A DNA stretch of 10,152 bases from Nitrosarchaeum sp. (GCA_013140415.1 JABFSW010000116.1:1-10152); one strand, 5' to 3'; counted from the stretch's first letter, positions 1 to 7,417 are shown. A program made the numbers and translations. Notes: generated by a model from the sequence alone, not told the origin.

Positions 1-336
1 AGATACAAAGTAAACAATATAGTAGAATGTACACAGATTTTACCTCCGGCAAAAATAATCCGACTCAAAACAGACTCTACTGCAATCTCTGCACTTGCAA
101 AGAAGGTCCATCTGGCCGAAGAACTACTTAGTATGCCTCCAAGCTCCAAATTATTACTAAAGACATTAGAGTATGAAGGAGCGCTTACACAAAAAGACCT
201 TGCAAACAAGACTCTACTTCCAGACAGAACCGTTAGATTGGCACTTAGTCATTTACTCAAAAAAGGATATGTCAAAAAGAAGGTCTCAATTAGAGATGCA
301 CGACAAAAAATCTATGAAATATCGAAGATAGAATAG
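1..336 (+). CDS. Winged-helix DNA-binding regulator, C-terminal part (5' end outside window)
   Basis: The frame is open from the first base to the TAG at 334-336, giving 111 residues with no start needed inside the window, so this is the 3' part of a longer gene. An ATG at 133 is in frame but lies inside the continuous frame, and the preceding 44 codons read as normal protein. Residues about 48-111 form a MarR/TrmB-like winged helix: a first helix (SKLLLKTLEYEG), a helix-turn-helix (LTQKDLANKTLLPDRTVRLALSHLLKKGYV) and a basic wing (KKKVSIRDARQKIYEI). The upstream part is mostly charged and helical and I do not recognise it. The likely role is a transcription regulator; ligand and targets cannot be read from the sequence. 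It is convergent with the small minus-strand gene at 363-506, with only a T-rich stretch between them. Winged helix is confident; the exact family is not. Confidence 0.8.
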   Translation, partial: RYKVNNIVECTQILPPAKIIRLKTDSTAISALAKKVHLAEELLSMPPSSKLLLKTLEYEGALTQKDLANKTLLPDRTVRLALSHLLKKGYVKKKVSIRDARQKIYEISKIE

Positions 337-350
337 ATTTTATTTTTTAG
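337..350 (+). terminator. U-tract terminator after the winged-helix gene
   Basis: Directly after the TAG stop the plus strand reads ATTTTATTTTTTAG, a T-rich run of the kind that ends archaeal transcripts without needing a hairpin. It lies between convergent genes, where a terminator is expected. Assignment is by composition and position only. Confidence 0.45.
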
Positions 351-362
351 TATTGTAAAATA

Positions 363-506
363 TTATGACAAGTTTTTGGTATGTGTTGTATCGTCACCAC
401 ACGCACCTTTGATTCTTTTTTGCAAATCCGATTCATAACAAGCATTAGAGCAAAAATTCTTTACTCCTATATGATAATCTTTTCCACAATTTGTGCACCT
501 AGTCAA
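363..506 (-). CDS. 47-residue zinc-binding protein (CxxC...FCSxxC), TTG start
   Basis: This frame runs on the minus strand from a TTG at 504-506 to a TAA at 363-365. It has a clear metal-site layout: C4-T-N-C7-G near the N-terminus and F18-C19-S-N-A-C23 after an 11-residue spacer, resembling the CxxC...FCSxxC pattern of small TRASH/MYM-like zinc ribbons. A fifth Cys (C36) lies in a polar tail. No ATG or GTG is available downstream of the preceding in-frame TGA (516-518), so TTG is the only sensible start; a GTGA (511-514) lies 4 nt before it. The function is unknown. Such fingers bind Zn and often contact nucleic acid or protein, but nothing here shows a partner. A 17-codon frame (522-575) lies upstream in the same frame, separated by TAA and TGA codons, so this could also be the 3' part of a broken longer gene. 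Confidence 0.6.
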   Translation of the reverse strand: MTRCTNCGKDYHIGVKNFCSNACYESDLQKRIKGACGDDTTHTKNLS

Positions 507-521
507 ATTTTCACTTCACTC

Positions 522-575
522 TTATTTTGGATTCTTTAATAGTCTTGTTATTGGTTCCTTTTTTACAATTCCCAC
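522..575 (-). other. 17-codon open frame in phase with the 47-residue zinc protein
   Basis: From a GTG at 573-575 the minus strand encodes MGIVKKEPITRLLKNPK and stops at a TAA (522-524). It is in exactly the same frame as the zinc-binding frame at 363-506, with the sequence TAA-GAG-TGA-AGT-GAA-AAT-TTG between. The peptide is basic and protein-like (EPITRLLKNPK). It may be a separate micro-ORF or leader, the lost N-terminus of a gene broken by stop codons, or chance. The codon-phase continuity is direct observation; the interpretation is open. Confidence 0.3.
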
Positions 576-607
576 TATTGAGACATTCTAAAACTATGTT
601 TAGTAAT

Positions 608-637
608 TAAAAATCTCACATTTTCTATTTCTGAGAT
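608..637 (-). terminator. Hairpin plus U-tract terminator of pyrG
   Basis: On the minus strand the end of pyrG reads ATCTCA, 13 nt, TGAGAT, then TTTTTAA. The 6-bp stem (613-618 with 632-637) straddles the TAG stop codon and is followed at once by five U, a bacterial-looking intrinsic terminator layout. In archaea the U-tract is probably the active part and the stem an addition. The same T-rich run (TTTTTAATTA, about 603-612) might also serve as a TATA-like element for the downstream small frames. Confidence 0.5.
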
Positions 638-2274
638 GCAACTTTTACAAATGCCTCAAATGCCTGCTCTGGATATCCTGGTCTACTGTTAAACTCTGGA
701 TGAAACTGCACCCCAAGATAGAATTTATGAGATGGGATCTCTAACATTTCCATTCTTTTGCCTCCATCACTTTCAGCTGAAAATATCAACCCATTTTTCT
801 CAAATTCTGGAATGTATTTTTTATTGATCTCATATCGATGTCTGTGTCTTTTGCTGATTGTATTTGCATTGTAGATTTTATGTGATATTGTATTTGGTTT
901 TATTTGAATATCGTTTGCGCCAAGCCTTAATGATCCTCCCATATCTGATATGTTTTTCTGCTCTGGAAGTAAATCCACAATTGGATTTTTAGCATCTGGC
1001 TTTATTTCAGTAGAATTTGCATCTTCTAACTTCAAAACATTTCTTCCAAATGCAATTGCTGCTAGCTGAAATCCAAAACATATCCCAAGATATGGTATGT
1101 TTTTCTCTCTTGCATAGTTTGCAGTTTTTATGATTCCTTCTGAACCTCTGATTCCAAATCCACCTGGAACTAGTATGCCGTCATATTTTGATAAATTGTT
1201 AAAATCTGTCATTGATTCTGAATCAATCCAATCAATTTCAACTGATTTTCCTAACTTCGCACCTGCGTGCTTTAGCGCATGATTTACACTAACATAACTA
1301 TCTGCAAGTGTCACATATTTTCCAACCATTGCTATTCTTACTTTCTGATCTTCATGATTTATCATAGATTCTGCAATACTATTCCATTTATCCCAATTTG
1401 CAGATGCATTTACCATTCCAACTTTTCCAAACTTTGTAAATAATGAATCCATTATTCCTTGATCATACAATATCTGTGGTACTTGAAAAATTGATTTTAC
1501 ATCATGACATGATAATACGTCATTTGCAGTGACATTGGTAAATAATGCAATTTTTTTCTTTGTCTTTTCTTCCAGTGGTGTTGTACATCTTACTGCCAAA
1601 AAATCAGGTTGAATACCTATTCTTCTTAATTCTTGTGCACTGTGCTGTGTGGGTTTTGTCTTTTGCTCTCCTACCACATCCAGTGATGGTGCAAGCGTAA
1701 CATGGACAAAAATTACATTTTGTGGTCCTTCTTCGACTCTCATCTGTCTTAGTGCTTCTAAAAATGGCAATGATTCTATGTCTCCTACTGTGCCTCCACA
1801 TTCTACAATCAAAAAATCAAGTTTTTCTTCTTCGGCAATTTTTCTAATTCTATTTTTAATTTCATCTGTGATGTGGGGAATTATCTGAACACATGCCCCT
1901 AGATACTCTCCTTTTCTTTCTGCTTCAATTACTGCTGAATATACTTGAGCTGTAGTAATGTTGTGACTTTTTGGAATGCTCTGATTTAGGAATCTCTCAT
2001 AGTTTCCAATATCCATGTCGCATTCGCCACCGTCTTCTGTTACAAAGACTTCCCCATGAGCAACCGGATTCATGGTTCCTGCATCATAATTCAGATAGGG
2101 ATCTATTTTGATACAAGACACTTTTTGGCCTGCTAATTGTAATAATTTTGCAATCGATGATGTCGTTACGCCTTTTCCAAGGCCTGACATTACCCCCCCT
2201 GTGACAAAAATAAGCTTCGTCTGCACATTAAGAAAACAAGTATCTGGTTTTTGTATGTTTTGCTGATCAGACAC
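625..2274 (-). CDS. pyrG: CTP synthase (UTP-ammonia ligase, glutamine-hydrolysing)
   Basis: PyrG makes CTP from UTP, ATP and glutamine, the last step of cytidine nucleotide synthesis in the cytosol. The N-terminal synthetase domain shows the P-loop [10 protein letters not shown] (residues 26-35), [15 protein letters not shown], the [13 protein letters not shown] segment, [13 protein letters not shown] and the UTP-binding [11 protein letters not shown]. The C-terminal class I glutamine amidotransferase domain has the oxyanion region PGGFGIRG, nucleophile C399 in GICFGFQ (often GICLGMQ elsewhere) and the H525/E527 pair in GVQFHPE. At 549 residues it is full length. The start used is a GTG at 2274, near-leaderless behind a TATA-like TCTATATG (2301-2308). 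A second GTG at 2226 would give 533 residues beginning at [11 protein letters not shown], nearer the usual family N-terminus, but has no visible ribosome site. Function is certain; the first 16 residues are not. Confidence 0.97.
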   Translation of the reverse strand: MSDQQNIQKPDTCFLNVQTKLIFVTGGVMSGLGKGVTTSSIAKLLQLAGQKVSCIKIDPYLNYDAGTMNPVAHGEVFVTEDGGECDMDIGNYERFLNQSIPKSHNITTAQVYSAVIEAERKGEYLGACVQIIPHITDEIKNRIRKIAEEEKLDFLIVECGGTVGDIESLPFLEALRQMRVEEGPQNVIFVHVTLAPSLDVVGEQKTKPTQHSAQELRRIGIQPDFLAVRCTTPLEEKTKKKIALFTNVTANDVLSCHDVKSIFQVPQILYDQGIMDSLFTKFGKVGMVNASANWDKWNSIAESMINHEDQKVRIAMVGKYVTLADSYVSVNHALKHAGAKLGKSVEIDWIDSESMTDFNNLSKYDGILVPGGFGIRGSEGIIKTANYAREKNIPYLGICFGFQLAAIAFGRNVLKLEDANSTEIKPDAKNPIVDLLPEQKNISDMGGSLRLGANDIQIKPNTISHKIYNANTISKRHRHRYEINKKYIPEFEKNGLIFSAESDGGKRMEMLEIPSHKFYLGVQFHPEFNSRPGYPEQAFEAFVKVASQK

Positions 2275-2300
2275 TGAAGTTATGCGATCTCTTATTCTAG

Positions 2301-2327
2301 CATATAGATCTTACATGCGTATAAAAT
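2301..2327 (-). promoter_or_regulatory. pyrG promoter, two TATA-like boxes
   Basis: Reading the minus strand, ATTTTATA (2327-2320) preceded by purine-rich AATAAGAA resembles a TATA box with a BRE and would start transcription near 2297. A second box, TCTATATG (2308-2301), would start near 2278, almost at the GTG at 2274. Either fits a short-leader archaeal promoter. I cannot choose between them by eye. Confidence 0.45.
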
Positions 2328-2336
2328 TTCTTATTT

Positions 2337-2365
2337 TTTTTAACGAGTGTTTGGACTTTTTAACG
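2337..2365 (-). repeat. Direct repeat CGTTAAAAA, 20-bp spacing, upstream of pyrG promoter
   Basis: The 9-mer CGTTAAAAA occurs on the minus strand at 2365-2357 and again at 2345-2337, so the copies sit exactly two helical turns apart and on the same DNA face. The nearer copy is about 10 bp upstream of the upper pyrG TATA box. A related CGTTAAAG lies at 2476-2483. This could be a regulator site; the AT-rich background makes chance repeats common. Confidence 0.3.
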
Positions 2366-2412
2366 TGTATTTTTTATTTTACAATACGTATCTGTATGCT
2401 GAGCACATCTAG

Positions 2413-2474
2413 ATAGTGGTCTTTACCTAAAATAGAGTTCCCCCTGCTTCCCATCGAAAATAACAGACCACTAT
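2413..2474. repeat. 10-bp perfect inverted repeat around a 42-nt G-rich/C-rich loop
   Basis: ATAGTGGTCT (2413-2422) and AGACCACTAT (2465-2474) are exact reverse complements, separated by 42 nt. On the minus strand the loop carries GATGGGAAGCAGGGGGAAC, a purine-rich, G-rich stretch unlike the AT-rich surroundings. The element is wholly intergenic, beginning 15 bp past the stop of the C2H2 gene and ending upstream of the pyrG promoter repeats. It may be a structured small RNA, a 3'-UTR element or a small inverted-repeat insertion. I do not recognise it as a known RNA family. Confidence 0.5.
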
Positions 2475-2488
2475 TCTTTAACGAACTG

Positions 2489-2773
2489 TTATAGTTTATC
2501 GCTAAATTTGGATTTGAATGCATCAACTCTGCTTTGAGTTTTGTATTCCTCAGGATGTGAATCTTTTCGTGAACGCTTCTCCAACATATGTTTGTGTTCT
2601 TCTCTGGAATGGTGTAGTCTGTCCTTTTCATGAATAAACTCTTTTTTGCAGTATTGGCAGATTACAATAGTTTTGTGATGTTCATGTCTGACGTGTTTTA
2701 CCAAGTCATCATGACTGTCAAATTTTGCATCACATTGTATGCAGTCATTTTTCTTATTATGAAAAAATCTCAT
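2489..2773 (-). CDS. Two-finger C2H2 zinc finger protein
   Basis: The 94-residue product has two textbook C2H2 fingers with identical spacing C-x2-C-x12-H-x4-H: C11/C14/H27/H32 and C39/C42/H55/H60. A charged, basic tail (KRSRKDSHPEEYKTQSR, ending FKSKFSDKL) follows. Such fingers usually bind DNA or RNA; the target is unknown, and it is a candidate small archaeal regulator. There are two possible starts. ATG at 2773 is preferred because a TATA box TTTAAATA (2796-2803) is centred about 26 bp upstream, the ideal distance for a leaderless message. ATG at 2809 would add MGFKYTVFDDKI, but has neither a ribosome site nor a well-placed TATA. It is divergent from the 28-residue zinc ribbon at 2928, and upstream of the inverted repeat at 2413-2474, which may belong to its 3' end. 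Confidence 0.82.
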   Translation of the reverse strand: MRFFHNKKNDCIQCDAKFDSHDDLVKHVRHEHHKTIVICQYCKKEFIHEKDRLHHSREEHKHMLEKRSRKDSHPEEYKTQSRVDAFKSKFSDKL

Positions 2774-2795
2774 TATTTTATCATCAAAAACTGTG

Positions 2796-2803
2796 TATTT
2801 AAA
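2796..2803 (-). promoter_or_regulatory. TATA box of the C2H2 gene
   Basis: The minus strand reads TTTAAATA here, the same octamer as the trpE TATA box at 8790-8797. Its centre is 26-27 bp upstream of the ATG at 2773, which places transcription start on or next to that start codon and decides the start choice. Confidence 0.55.
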
Positions 2804-2897
2804 TCCCATATCTATTATTCATTTTGAATCTTTGATTTGATCATTGATTTTATGTAAAATGATTTTGTATGCCCACTCAAAGTTTACATCGTTATTC

Positions 2898-2907
2898 AAT
2901 AATATTA
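2898..2907 (+). promoter_or_regulatory. TATA-like box of the 28-residue zinc ribbon gene
   Basis: AATAATATTA is centred about 25 bp upstream of the ATG at 2928, as expected for a leaderless archaeal transcript. In such AT-rich sequence the motif is weak evidence alone. Confidence 0.35.
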
Positions 2908-2927
2908 CAATTTTTTGAAATTGAATT

Positions 2928-3014
2928 ATGATGGTAGAATCTGAGCCTTGTAACCATGAATATGTCGCTAATGGCACATTATCATGTAGAAAATGTGGCA
3001 AAATTCGTTACTGA
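2928..3014 (+). CDS. 28-residue zinc ribbon micro-protein
   Basis: Two adjacent ATG codons (2928, 2931) open a frame ending in TGA at 3012-3014. The product has a tidy metal site, C8-N-H10-E-Y, nine residues, C20-R-K-C23-G-K-I-R-Y, i.e. CxH-x9-CxxC, with the aromatic and Gly placement typical of minimal zinc ribbons. An in-frame TGA at 2922-2924 fixes the N-terminus. A TATA-like element lies about 25 bp upstream and a T-run follows 9 nt after the stop. It converges on trpA, whose stop is 22 bp away. A minus-strand frame (2819-3001) overlaps it antisense but has no domain signal. It may be a nucleic-acid or protein-binding adaptor; its role is unknown. It is short enough that standard gene callers would skip it. 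Confidence 0.6.
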   Translation: MMVESEPCNHEYVANGTLSCRKCGKIRY

Positions 3015-3023
3015 TTCATTGAA

Positions 3024-3033
3024 TTTTTAAAAA
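3024..3033. terminator. Shared bidirectional U-tract between zinc ribbon gene and trpA
   Basis: TTTTTAAAAA gives five T after the plus-strand micro-gene (stop at 3014) and, on the other strand, five T three bases beyond the trpA stop (3037). The palindromic run can end both convergent transcripts. This matches archaeal U-tract termination, and would also close the trp operon. Confidence 0.5.
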
Positions 3034-3036
3034 CAG

Positions 3037-3840
3037 TCATGTTTGGACGGTTTGTCTTTTGAGACTTTTTGTAAATGTTGCAATGCTTGATTCAAGTTTG
3101 TTTTGAGGTGTCTTTTCAATTAGTTTCAAAAATGCACTACCTACAATTACTGCATCAGCTCCTGCTTTGATGTATTTTTTTACATCCTCTGGAGTTGAAA
3201 CACCAAATCCCACACCAACTGGAAGCTTTCCCTTGGTGATTTTTTTAACTTCTTTGATTGCATTTAGAGTATAATTTTGAATTCCTATCTTTACTCCAGT
3301 GGTACCATACACTGCAACTAAATACAAAAATCCTGAAGATAATTTTGTAATTCTTTCTATCCTTGATTTTGTTGTGTTTGGAGATATCAAAAATATTGTG
3401 TCTGCTGCATTTTTAGCAGATGCAAGATATTCTTTTGATTCTTCAATAGACATATCTGGAAGAATGAATCCATCAATTCCTGCATTTTTAGCCTCTACAA
3501 TAAATTTTGAATATCCTTTATGATACAAAATATTGGTATATGTCATTAGAATCAATGGTATGTCTGTTTCTTTTCTAATCTTTTTTACAATGTTGAAGAA
3601 TTTGTTGAGTTTAGTTCCATTATCTAAAGATACAGTGCTGGCATTTTGAATTATAGGACCATCTGCCAGAGGATCTGAAAATGGAAATCCTAATTCTATA
3701 ATGTCTGCTCCGCCTTTGATTAGTCCTCTTACTGCAGATATAGTTGCATTCTCGTTTGGATATCCGACCATGATATATGCGATTAATGCTTTTTCTTTTT
3801 TTGCAGAGAGTTCTGCAAATTTTTCTTTAATTCTTGACAT
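3037..3840 (-). CDS. trpA: Tryptophan synthase alpha subunit
   Basis: TrpA cleaves indole-3-glycerol phosphate to indole and glyceraldehyde 3-phosphate, passing indole to TrpB through the alpha2-beta2 tunnel. The 267-residue TIM barrel is full length. Both catalytic acids fall at their classical positions: E49 in [13 protein letters not shown] and D60 in DPLADGP. Other family marks are [17 protein letters not shown], the [14 protein letters not shown] loop (in place of the common SR.GVTG), [14 protein letters not shown] and [12 protein letters not shown] for phosphate binding. Its ATG lies inside trpB, with 14 nt overlap, so it is likely co-translated with its partner subunit. It is the last gene of the operon and is followed by a U-tract. 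Confidence 0.98.
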   Translation of the reverse strand: MSRIKEKFAELSAKKEKALIAYIMVGYPNENATISAVRGLIKGGADIIELGFPFSDPLADGPIIQNASTVSLDNGTKLNKFFNIVKKIRKETDIPLILMTYTNILYHKGYSKFIVEAKNAGIDGFILPDMSIEESKEYLASAKNAADTIFLISPNTTKSRIERITKLSSGFLYLVAVYGTTGVKIGIQNYTLNAIKEVKKITKGKLPVGVGFGVSTPEDVKKYIKAGADAVIVGSAFLKLIEKTPQNKLESSIATFTKSLKRQTVQT

Positions 3841-5014
3841 GTTTGCTCAGATACTTTTGTACTTCTTCTACGTCCTTGTCTCCTCTTCCTGAAAGTGTAA
3901 CTACAATTGATTCTGATTTTTTACTCTTTTTTGCAACCTTCATTGCTTCAGCTATTGCGTGAGCTGACTCTAGAGCTGGAATGATTCCTTCAGTTCTAGT
4001 CAACATCAAAAATGCATCAATTACTTCTGCATCTGTTGCAGAGTGATACTTTACTCGCTTGGTATCTTTTAGATAAGAGTGCTCTGGACCTACGCCTGGA
4101 TAATCCAATCCTGCTGAAATGCTGTGCGTTTCTGTGATTTGTCCTTCATCATCTTGCAATAGATATGTCATCATTCCATGAAGCACCCCTTTACTACCAG
4201 CTGATAATGTTGCAGAGTGATATTTTGATTTTAATCCTTTACCTGCAGCTTCGACTCCAATAATTTCGGCATTTGTATCAACTAGTGGATAAAATGTCCC
4301 AATTGCATTTGATCCTCCGCCAACACATGCAATTACAATATCTGGTGTTTTTGATATTTTTTTCATCTGCACTTTAATTTCTTCTCCTATCACACTTTGA
4401 AAATCTCTTACCATTACAGGATATGGATGAGGACCTACTGCAGAGCCTAGCAAATAATATGTAGATTCTACATTTGTAATCCAGTCTCTGATTGCCTCAT
4501 TGATTGCGTCTTTGAGAGTTTTTGAGCCTGATTTTACTGGATGAACTTTAGCACCAAGCATGTTCATTCTGTAGACATTTAGCTTTTGTCGTATGGTGTC
4601 TTTGTATCCCATGTATACTTCGGATTTCATTCCCAAAACAGCACATGCCATTGCAGTAGCTACTCCGTGTTGACCTGCACCTGTTTCTGCAATGATTCTT
4701 TTTTTATTCATTTTTTTTGCAAGTAGTGCTTGACCTAGTGTATTGTTTATTTTGTGAGCTCCTCCATGAAGTAGATCTTCTCTTTTTAGATAAATTTTAG
4801 CGCCGCCACATTTTTCTGATAAATTTTTTGCATAATATAACGGAGTTGGCCTTCCTGCATATTGTTTGAGATAATAATCTAATTCTCTTTTGAAATCTTT
4901 ATTGTCTTTGAATTTAAGATAATTTTCTTCTAATTCTTCAATTGCAGGAACTAGTGTCTCTGGAATATACTTGCCACCAAACTCTCCAAATCTACCGTCT
5001 TTAGGATACTTCAA
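3827..5014 (-). CDS. trpB: Tryptophan synthase beta subunit (TrpB1 type), TTG start
   Basis: TrpB condenses indole with serine using pyridoxal phosphate to make tryptophan. The 395-residue protein matches the TrpB1 class that pairs with TrpA, beginning with [16 protein letters not shown] rather than the longer TrpB2 form. K88 in GGAHKINN is the Schiff-base lysine, E110 in [10 protein letters not shown] the catalytic acid, and VGGGSNAIG (231-239) binds the cofactor phosphate. GVGPEHSYL and the C-terminal [10 protein letters not shown] are also present. The start codon is TTG at 5014, overlapping the trpC TGA as TTGA, with a good GGTGA ribosome site 7 nt upstream, so this rare start is well supported. 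trpA begins inside its end. Confidence 0.97.
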   Translation of the reverse strand: MKYPKDGRFGEFGGKYIPETLVPAIEELEENYLKFKDNKDFKRELDYYLKQYAGRPTPLYYAKNLSEKCGGAKIYLKREDLLHGGAHKINNTLGQALLAKKMNKKRIIAETGAGQHGVATAMACAVLGMKSEVYMGYKDTIRQKLNVYRMNMLGAKVHPVKSGSKTLKDAINEAIRDWITNVESTYYLLGSAVGPHPYPVMVRDFQSVIGEEIKVQMKKISKTPDIVIACVGGGSNAIGTFYPLVDTNAEIIGVEAAGKGLKSKYHSATLSAGSKGVLHGMMTYLLQDDEGQITETHSISAGLDYPGVGPEHSYLKDTKRVKYHSATDAEVIDAFLMLTRTEGIIPALESAHAIAEAMKVAKKSKKSESIVVTLSGRGDKDVEEVQKYLSKHVKN

Positions 5015-5790
5015 TATGCATTCACCAATTTTCTGACATGTTCTTCGATATTATCGCTTTTCATTATACTAGATCCTATTAGAAATGCATCTGCTCCACA
5101 CTTTTTTAGATATTGTATATCTTTAGGTGTCTCAATTCCGCTCTCTGATAGTATTGGCCTTGTCTTTTTGTGTCCTTCCAGTACTCTTTCTGTAGTTTTA
5201 AGGTCAATTTCTAATGTGTCTAGATTTCTATTGTTAATTCCAATTAGATCAGATTCTGTTTTTAGTGCATTTTGAAATTCTTGTTTTGTATGAACCTCTA
5301 GTAAAATTTTCAGTCCCTTTTTGTGACCATATTTGATGAACTCATCAATATCTTTGAGAAATCCCTGATCAAATAGTGATTGAATAACTAGCATGTAATC
5401 TGCCCCTATTTTTTCTGCAGCATCAATCTGTATTGTATCAATCATAATGTCTTTCATCAATAATGGAACATCTACTGCTTGCCTTACCTGCATAAAGTAC
5501 TCTGGTGAGCCATTAAACATATGAGGCTGGGTAAGAACGGACAGTGCTTTCGAGCCTCCTGCAATCATTTGTTTTGCTATCCTATCTGGGTCTGATAATG
5601 TTCTGATCTTACCCAAAGATGGTGATGAAAATTTTATTTCTGTAAGTAGTGTTGCATGTTTATTTGATTTTATTATTTGCAAAAAATCCTTGTCTGATTT
5701 TTGCAATTTCACATCTATATCATACACTCCATCATCAATTGCAGCTTGTGAATTATTTACTAGTTTTCTTAGAATGTTTTCAGCCATCAT
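5011..5790 (-). CDS. trpC: Indole-3-glycerol phosphate synthase
   Basis: TrpC converts carboxyphenylaminodeoxyribulose phosphate to indole-3-glycerol phosphate with loss of CO2 and water. The 259-residue single-domain barrel shows [13 protein letters not shown] (catalytic Lys and the KxSPS motif), [22 protein letters not shown] (second catalytic Lys), [17 protein letters not shown] (Glu), [15 protein letters not shown] and [10 protein letters not shown] for phosphate. The length fits TrpC alone: there is no fused TrpF domain, and no trpF follows. Two ATGs lie at 5790 and 5787; the first overlaps the trpD stop as ATGA and follows a strong AAGGAG, so it is preferred. The downstream end overlaps trpB by 4 nt. 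Confidence 0.97.
   Translation of the reverse strand: MMAENILRKLVNNSQAAIDDGVYDIDVKLQKSDKDFLQIIKSNKHATLLTEIKFSSPSLGKIRTLSDPDRIAKQMIAGGSKALSVLTQPHMFNGSPEYFMQVRQAVDVPLLMKDIMIDTIQIDAAEKIGADYMLVIQSLFDQGFLKDIDEFIKYGHKKGLKILLEVHTKQEFQNALKTESDLIGINNRNLDTLEIDLKTTERVLEGHKKTRPILSESGIETPKDIQYLKKCGADAFLIGSSIMKSDNIEEHVRKLVNAY
5022..5026 (-). promoter_or_regulatory. Ribosome binding site deciding the trpB TTG start
   Basis: GGTGA on the minus strand, inside the last codons of trpC, lies 7 nt before TTG (5012-5014). It matches the archaeal 16S tail (UCACC) and explains how a TTG overlapping a TGA stop can be used. Confidence 0.6.
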
Positions 5791-6827
5791 GTCATCTCCT
5801 TTAATTTTGAAATATTTCCTGTGTCTGCCACAAATCTTTCTAATAGTTTGAATGCTTTTTCATCTTTAATTGTCTTTAATGCTAATTCAACACCTTCTTC
5901 AAAATTATTTACAATGTTTGCAACAATTAATCCTCCAGCTGCATTAAGAGCTGTTGTTTCTATCATGGCTTGATTTGCAGTATTGTTTAACACTCCAACA
6001 AATGCCTTTATTGCATCTTCTCTTGTTTTAATTTGAATGTCTTTCAGTGTTGATTTGTGCAGTCCTACTACTTGAGGATCAATTGAATTCATCAATACTT
6101 TGTCATTTCTTAAAATGCATACTCTATTTGTTGCACTAGTAGAAAACTCATCCATGCCATCATCAGAGCGAACTGTCATGATATTTTCTGCTCCGTTTCT
6201 TTTTAGAATCAATGGCAGTCTGTCTAAAAACTCAATAGCACCAACCCCTATCATTTGATTTTTAACACAAGCTGGATTTGATAGCGGACCTAAAAGATTA
6301 AACGCTGATCTTTTTCCTAGCTGCTTTCTTGCATTTGAGACATGTCTCATTGCCGGATGAAATTTTTGTGCAAACATAAAACAAATGTTATGTTTTTCAA
6401 GTATGTCTGCAATTCTGTCTGGCTCTAAATTTAGATCATATCCAAAATATTCAAAAATATCTGCACTTCCAGAAACGCCTGAACTGGAATGATTGCCATG
6501 TTTTGCTACAACACCCCCTGCAGCTGTTACCACAAAAGAGGCAGTCGTAGATACATTGAAGGTTTGAAGATTATCCCCTCCAGTACCACACATGTCGATT
6601 ATTTTTCCCTTGTTTTTAGGCTCTACTTTAAGGGCAAATTCACGCATTTTATCAAGCATTCCAAGCAACTCATCATCAGTTTCACCTTTTTCTGTTAGAT
6701 TAGATAGAAAATCCAAGTTTTCTTTGTCATTTGTTTTACCTGATAAAATTTCTGTCATGACATAATTCATCTGATCATATGTGAGATCTGTCTTTTGTTG
6801 TAGTTTTGAAATTAAATCTGAAATCAT
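5787..6827 (-). CDS. trpD: Anthranilate phosphoribosyltransferase
   Basis: TrpD joins anthranilate to phosphoribosyl pyrophosphate, giving phosphoribosylanthranilate. The 346-residue product is a full-length class IV phosphoribosyltransferase: a helical N-terminal domain, then the diphosphate loop GTGGD (81-85), NVSTTASF (91-98), KHGN (109-112) with SSSGVSGSAD, the anthranilate-contacting region RHVSNARKQLGKRSAFNLLGPLSNP (around 161-185), and the metal motif DDGMDEFS (222-229). It is not fused to TrpG, unlike the enterobacterial version. The ATG overlaps the trpG stop (ATGA) and has AGGTGA (6838-6843) upstream. It overlaps trpC by 4 nt. Its product needs TrpF next, which is not encoded in this operon. 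Confidence 0.97.
   Translation of the reverse strand: MISDLISKLQQKTDLTYDQMNYVMTEILSGKTNDKENLDFLSNLTEKGETDDELLGMLDKMREFALKVEPKNKGKIIDMCGTGGDNLQTFNVSTTASFVVTAAGGVVAKHGNHSSSGVSGSADIFEYFGYDLNLEPDRIADILEKHNICFMFAQKFHPAMRHVSNARKQLGKRSAFNLLGPLSNPACVKNQMIGVGAIEFLDRLPLILKRNGAENIMTVRSDDGMDEFSTSATNRVCILRNDKVLMNSIDPQVVGLHKSTLKDIQIKTREDAIKAFVGVLNNTANQAMIETTALNAAGGLIVANIVNNFEEGVELALKTIKDEKAFKLLERFVADTGNISKLKEMT
5796..5801 (-). promoter_or_regulatory. Ribosome binding site of trpC
   Basis: AAGGAG on the minus strand, within the last codons of trpD, precedes the first of two tandem ATGs by 5 nt and the second by 8 nt. It supports internal initiation at the ATGA overlap. Confidence 0.55.
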
Positions 6828-7417
6828 TTTTTGTTTTTCACCTGTTTTATAAAATTTGAGAGGATCTTTTTTCCATCCTCTGTCATAATTGATTCGGGAT
6901 GAAACTGTACCCCTTCTATTAGATATTTTTTGTGTCTTATTGCCATTACTTCTCCATCATCAGCTGCAGTAGCTGTTACTTCTAATACATCTGGAATTAT
7001 TGTTTTATCTCCAACTAGTGAATGATACCTTGTTGCTCTAAATGGATTCTTGACATCTTTGAATAATTCTGAATCTGTATGCTCAACTGGACTAGTCTTT
7101 CCATGTCTTACACAACCTGCATTTGTAACCTTGCCCCCAAATGCCTCAATGATTCCCTGGTGTCCCAAACACACTCCCAATATTGGAGTGGTAGGCCCAA
7201 TGTCTTTGATTACATCACTACATATTCCAAAATATTTTCTGTCTGCTGGAGTTCCTGGACCTGGTGATATGATTATTGCATCATAATTATTTTGTTTTAT
7301 TTGTTCTAGTGTTATCTTGTCATTTCTAATTACATCACAATCTACTCCTAACTCACCCAAGTATTGCGCAATATTGTATACAAACGAATCATAATTATCA
7401 ATAATTAGAAATTTCAT
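6824..7417 (-). CDS. trpG: Anthranilate synthase glutamine amidotransferase component
   Basis: TrpG releases ammonia from glutamine and feeds it to TrpE. The 197-residue class I amidotransferase starts MKFLIIDNYDSF, has the oxyanion loop SPGPGTP (51-57), nucleophile C83 in GVCLGHQ, and H173/E175 in GVQFHPES. RYHSLV is the usual TrpG/PabA marker. The same subunit might also serve PabB-type folate synthesis; the operon position favours tryptophan as the main role. ATG overlaps the trpE stop (ATGA) and is preceded by GGGAGG 7 nt upstream; the 3' end overlaps trpD by 4 nt. Confidence 0.97.
   Translation of the reverse strand: MKFLIIDNYDSFVYNIAQYLGELGVDCDVIRNDKITLEQIKQNNYDAIIISPGPGTPADRKYFGICSDVIKDIGPTTPILGVCLGHQGIIEAFGGKVTNAGCVRHGKTSPVEHTDSELFKDVKNPFRATRYHSLVGDKTIIPDVLEVTATAADDGEVMAIRHKKYLIEGVQFHPESIMTEDGKKILSNFIKQVKNKK

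Noticed and set aside
133..336. Complete 67-residue winged-helix protein starting at ATG 133
   Set aside because: The frame is open back to base 1 with protein-like codons, so the gene more likely starts outside the window.
2430..2460. GGGAAGCAG resemblance to the SRP RNA apical motif in the inverted-repeat loop
   Set aside because: The surrounding helix 8 asymmetric loops and length of an archaeal 7S RNA are missing; the match is a short purine-rich string.
2374..2631. 85-codon minus-strand frame overlapping the C2H2 gene
   Set aside because: It lies in another frame of the zinc finger gene and runs through the inverted repeat; no recognisable domain, and the C2H2 frame accounts for the overlap.
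2819..3001. 60-codon minus-strand frame upstream of the C2H2 gene
   Set aside because: Codon use is not absurd and it ends just before the upstream ATG of the C2H2 gene, but it has no motif, no ribosome site, and is antisense to the better supported 28-residue zinc ribbon. I leave it out but it is not excluded.
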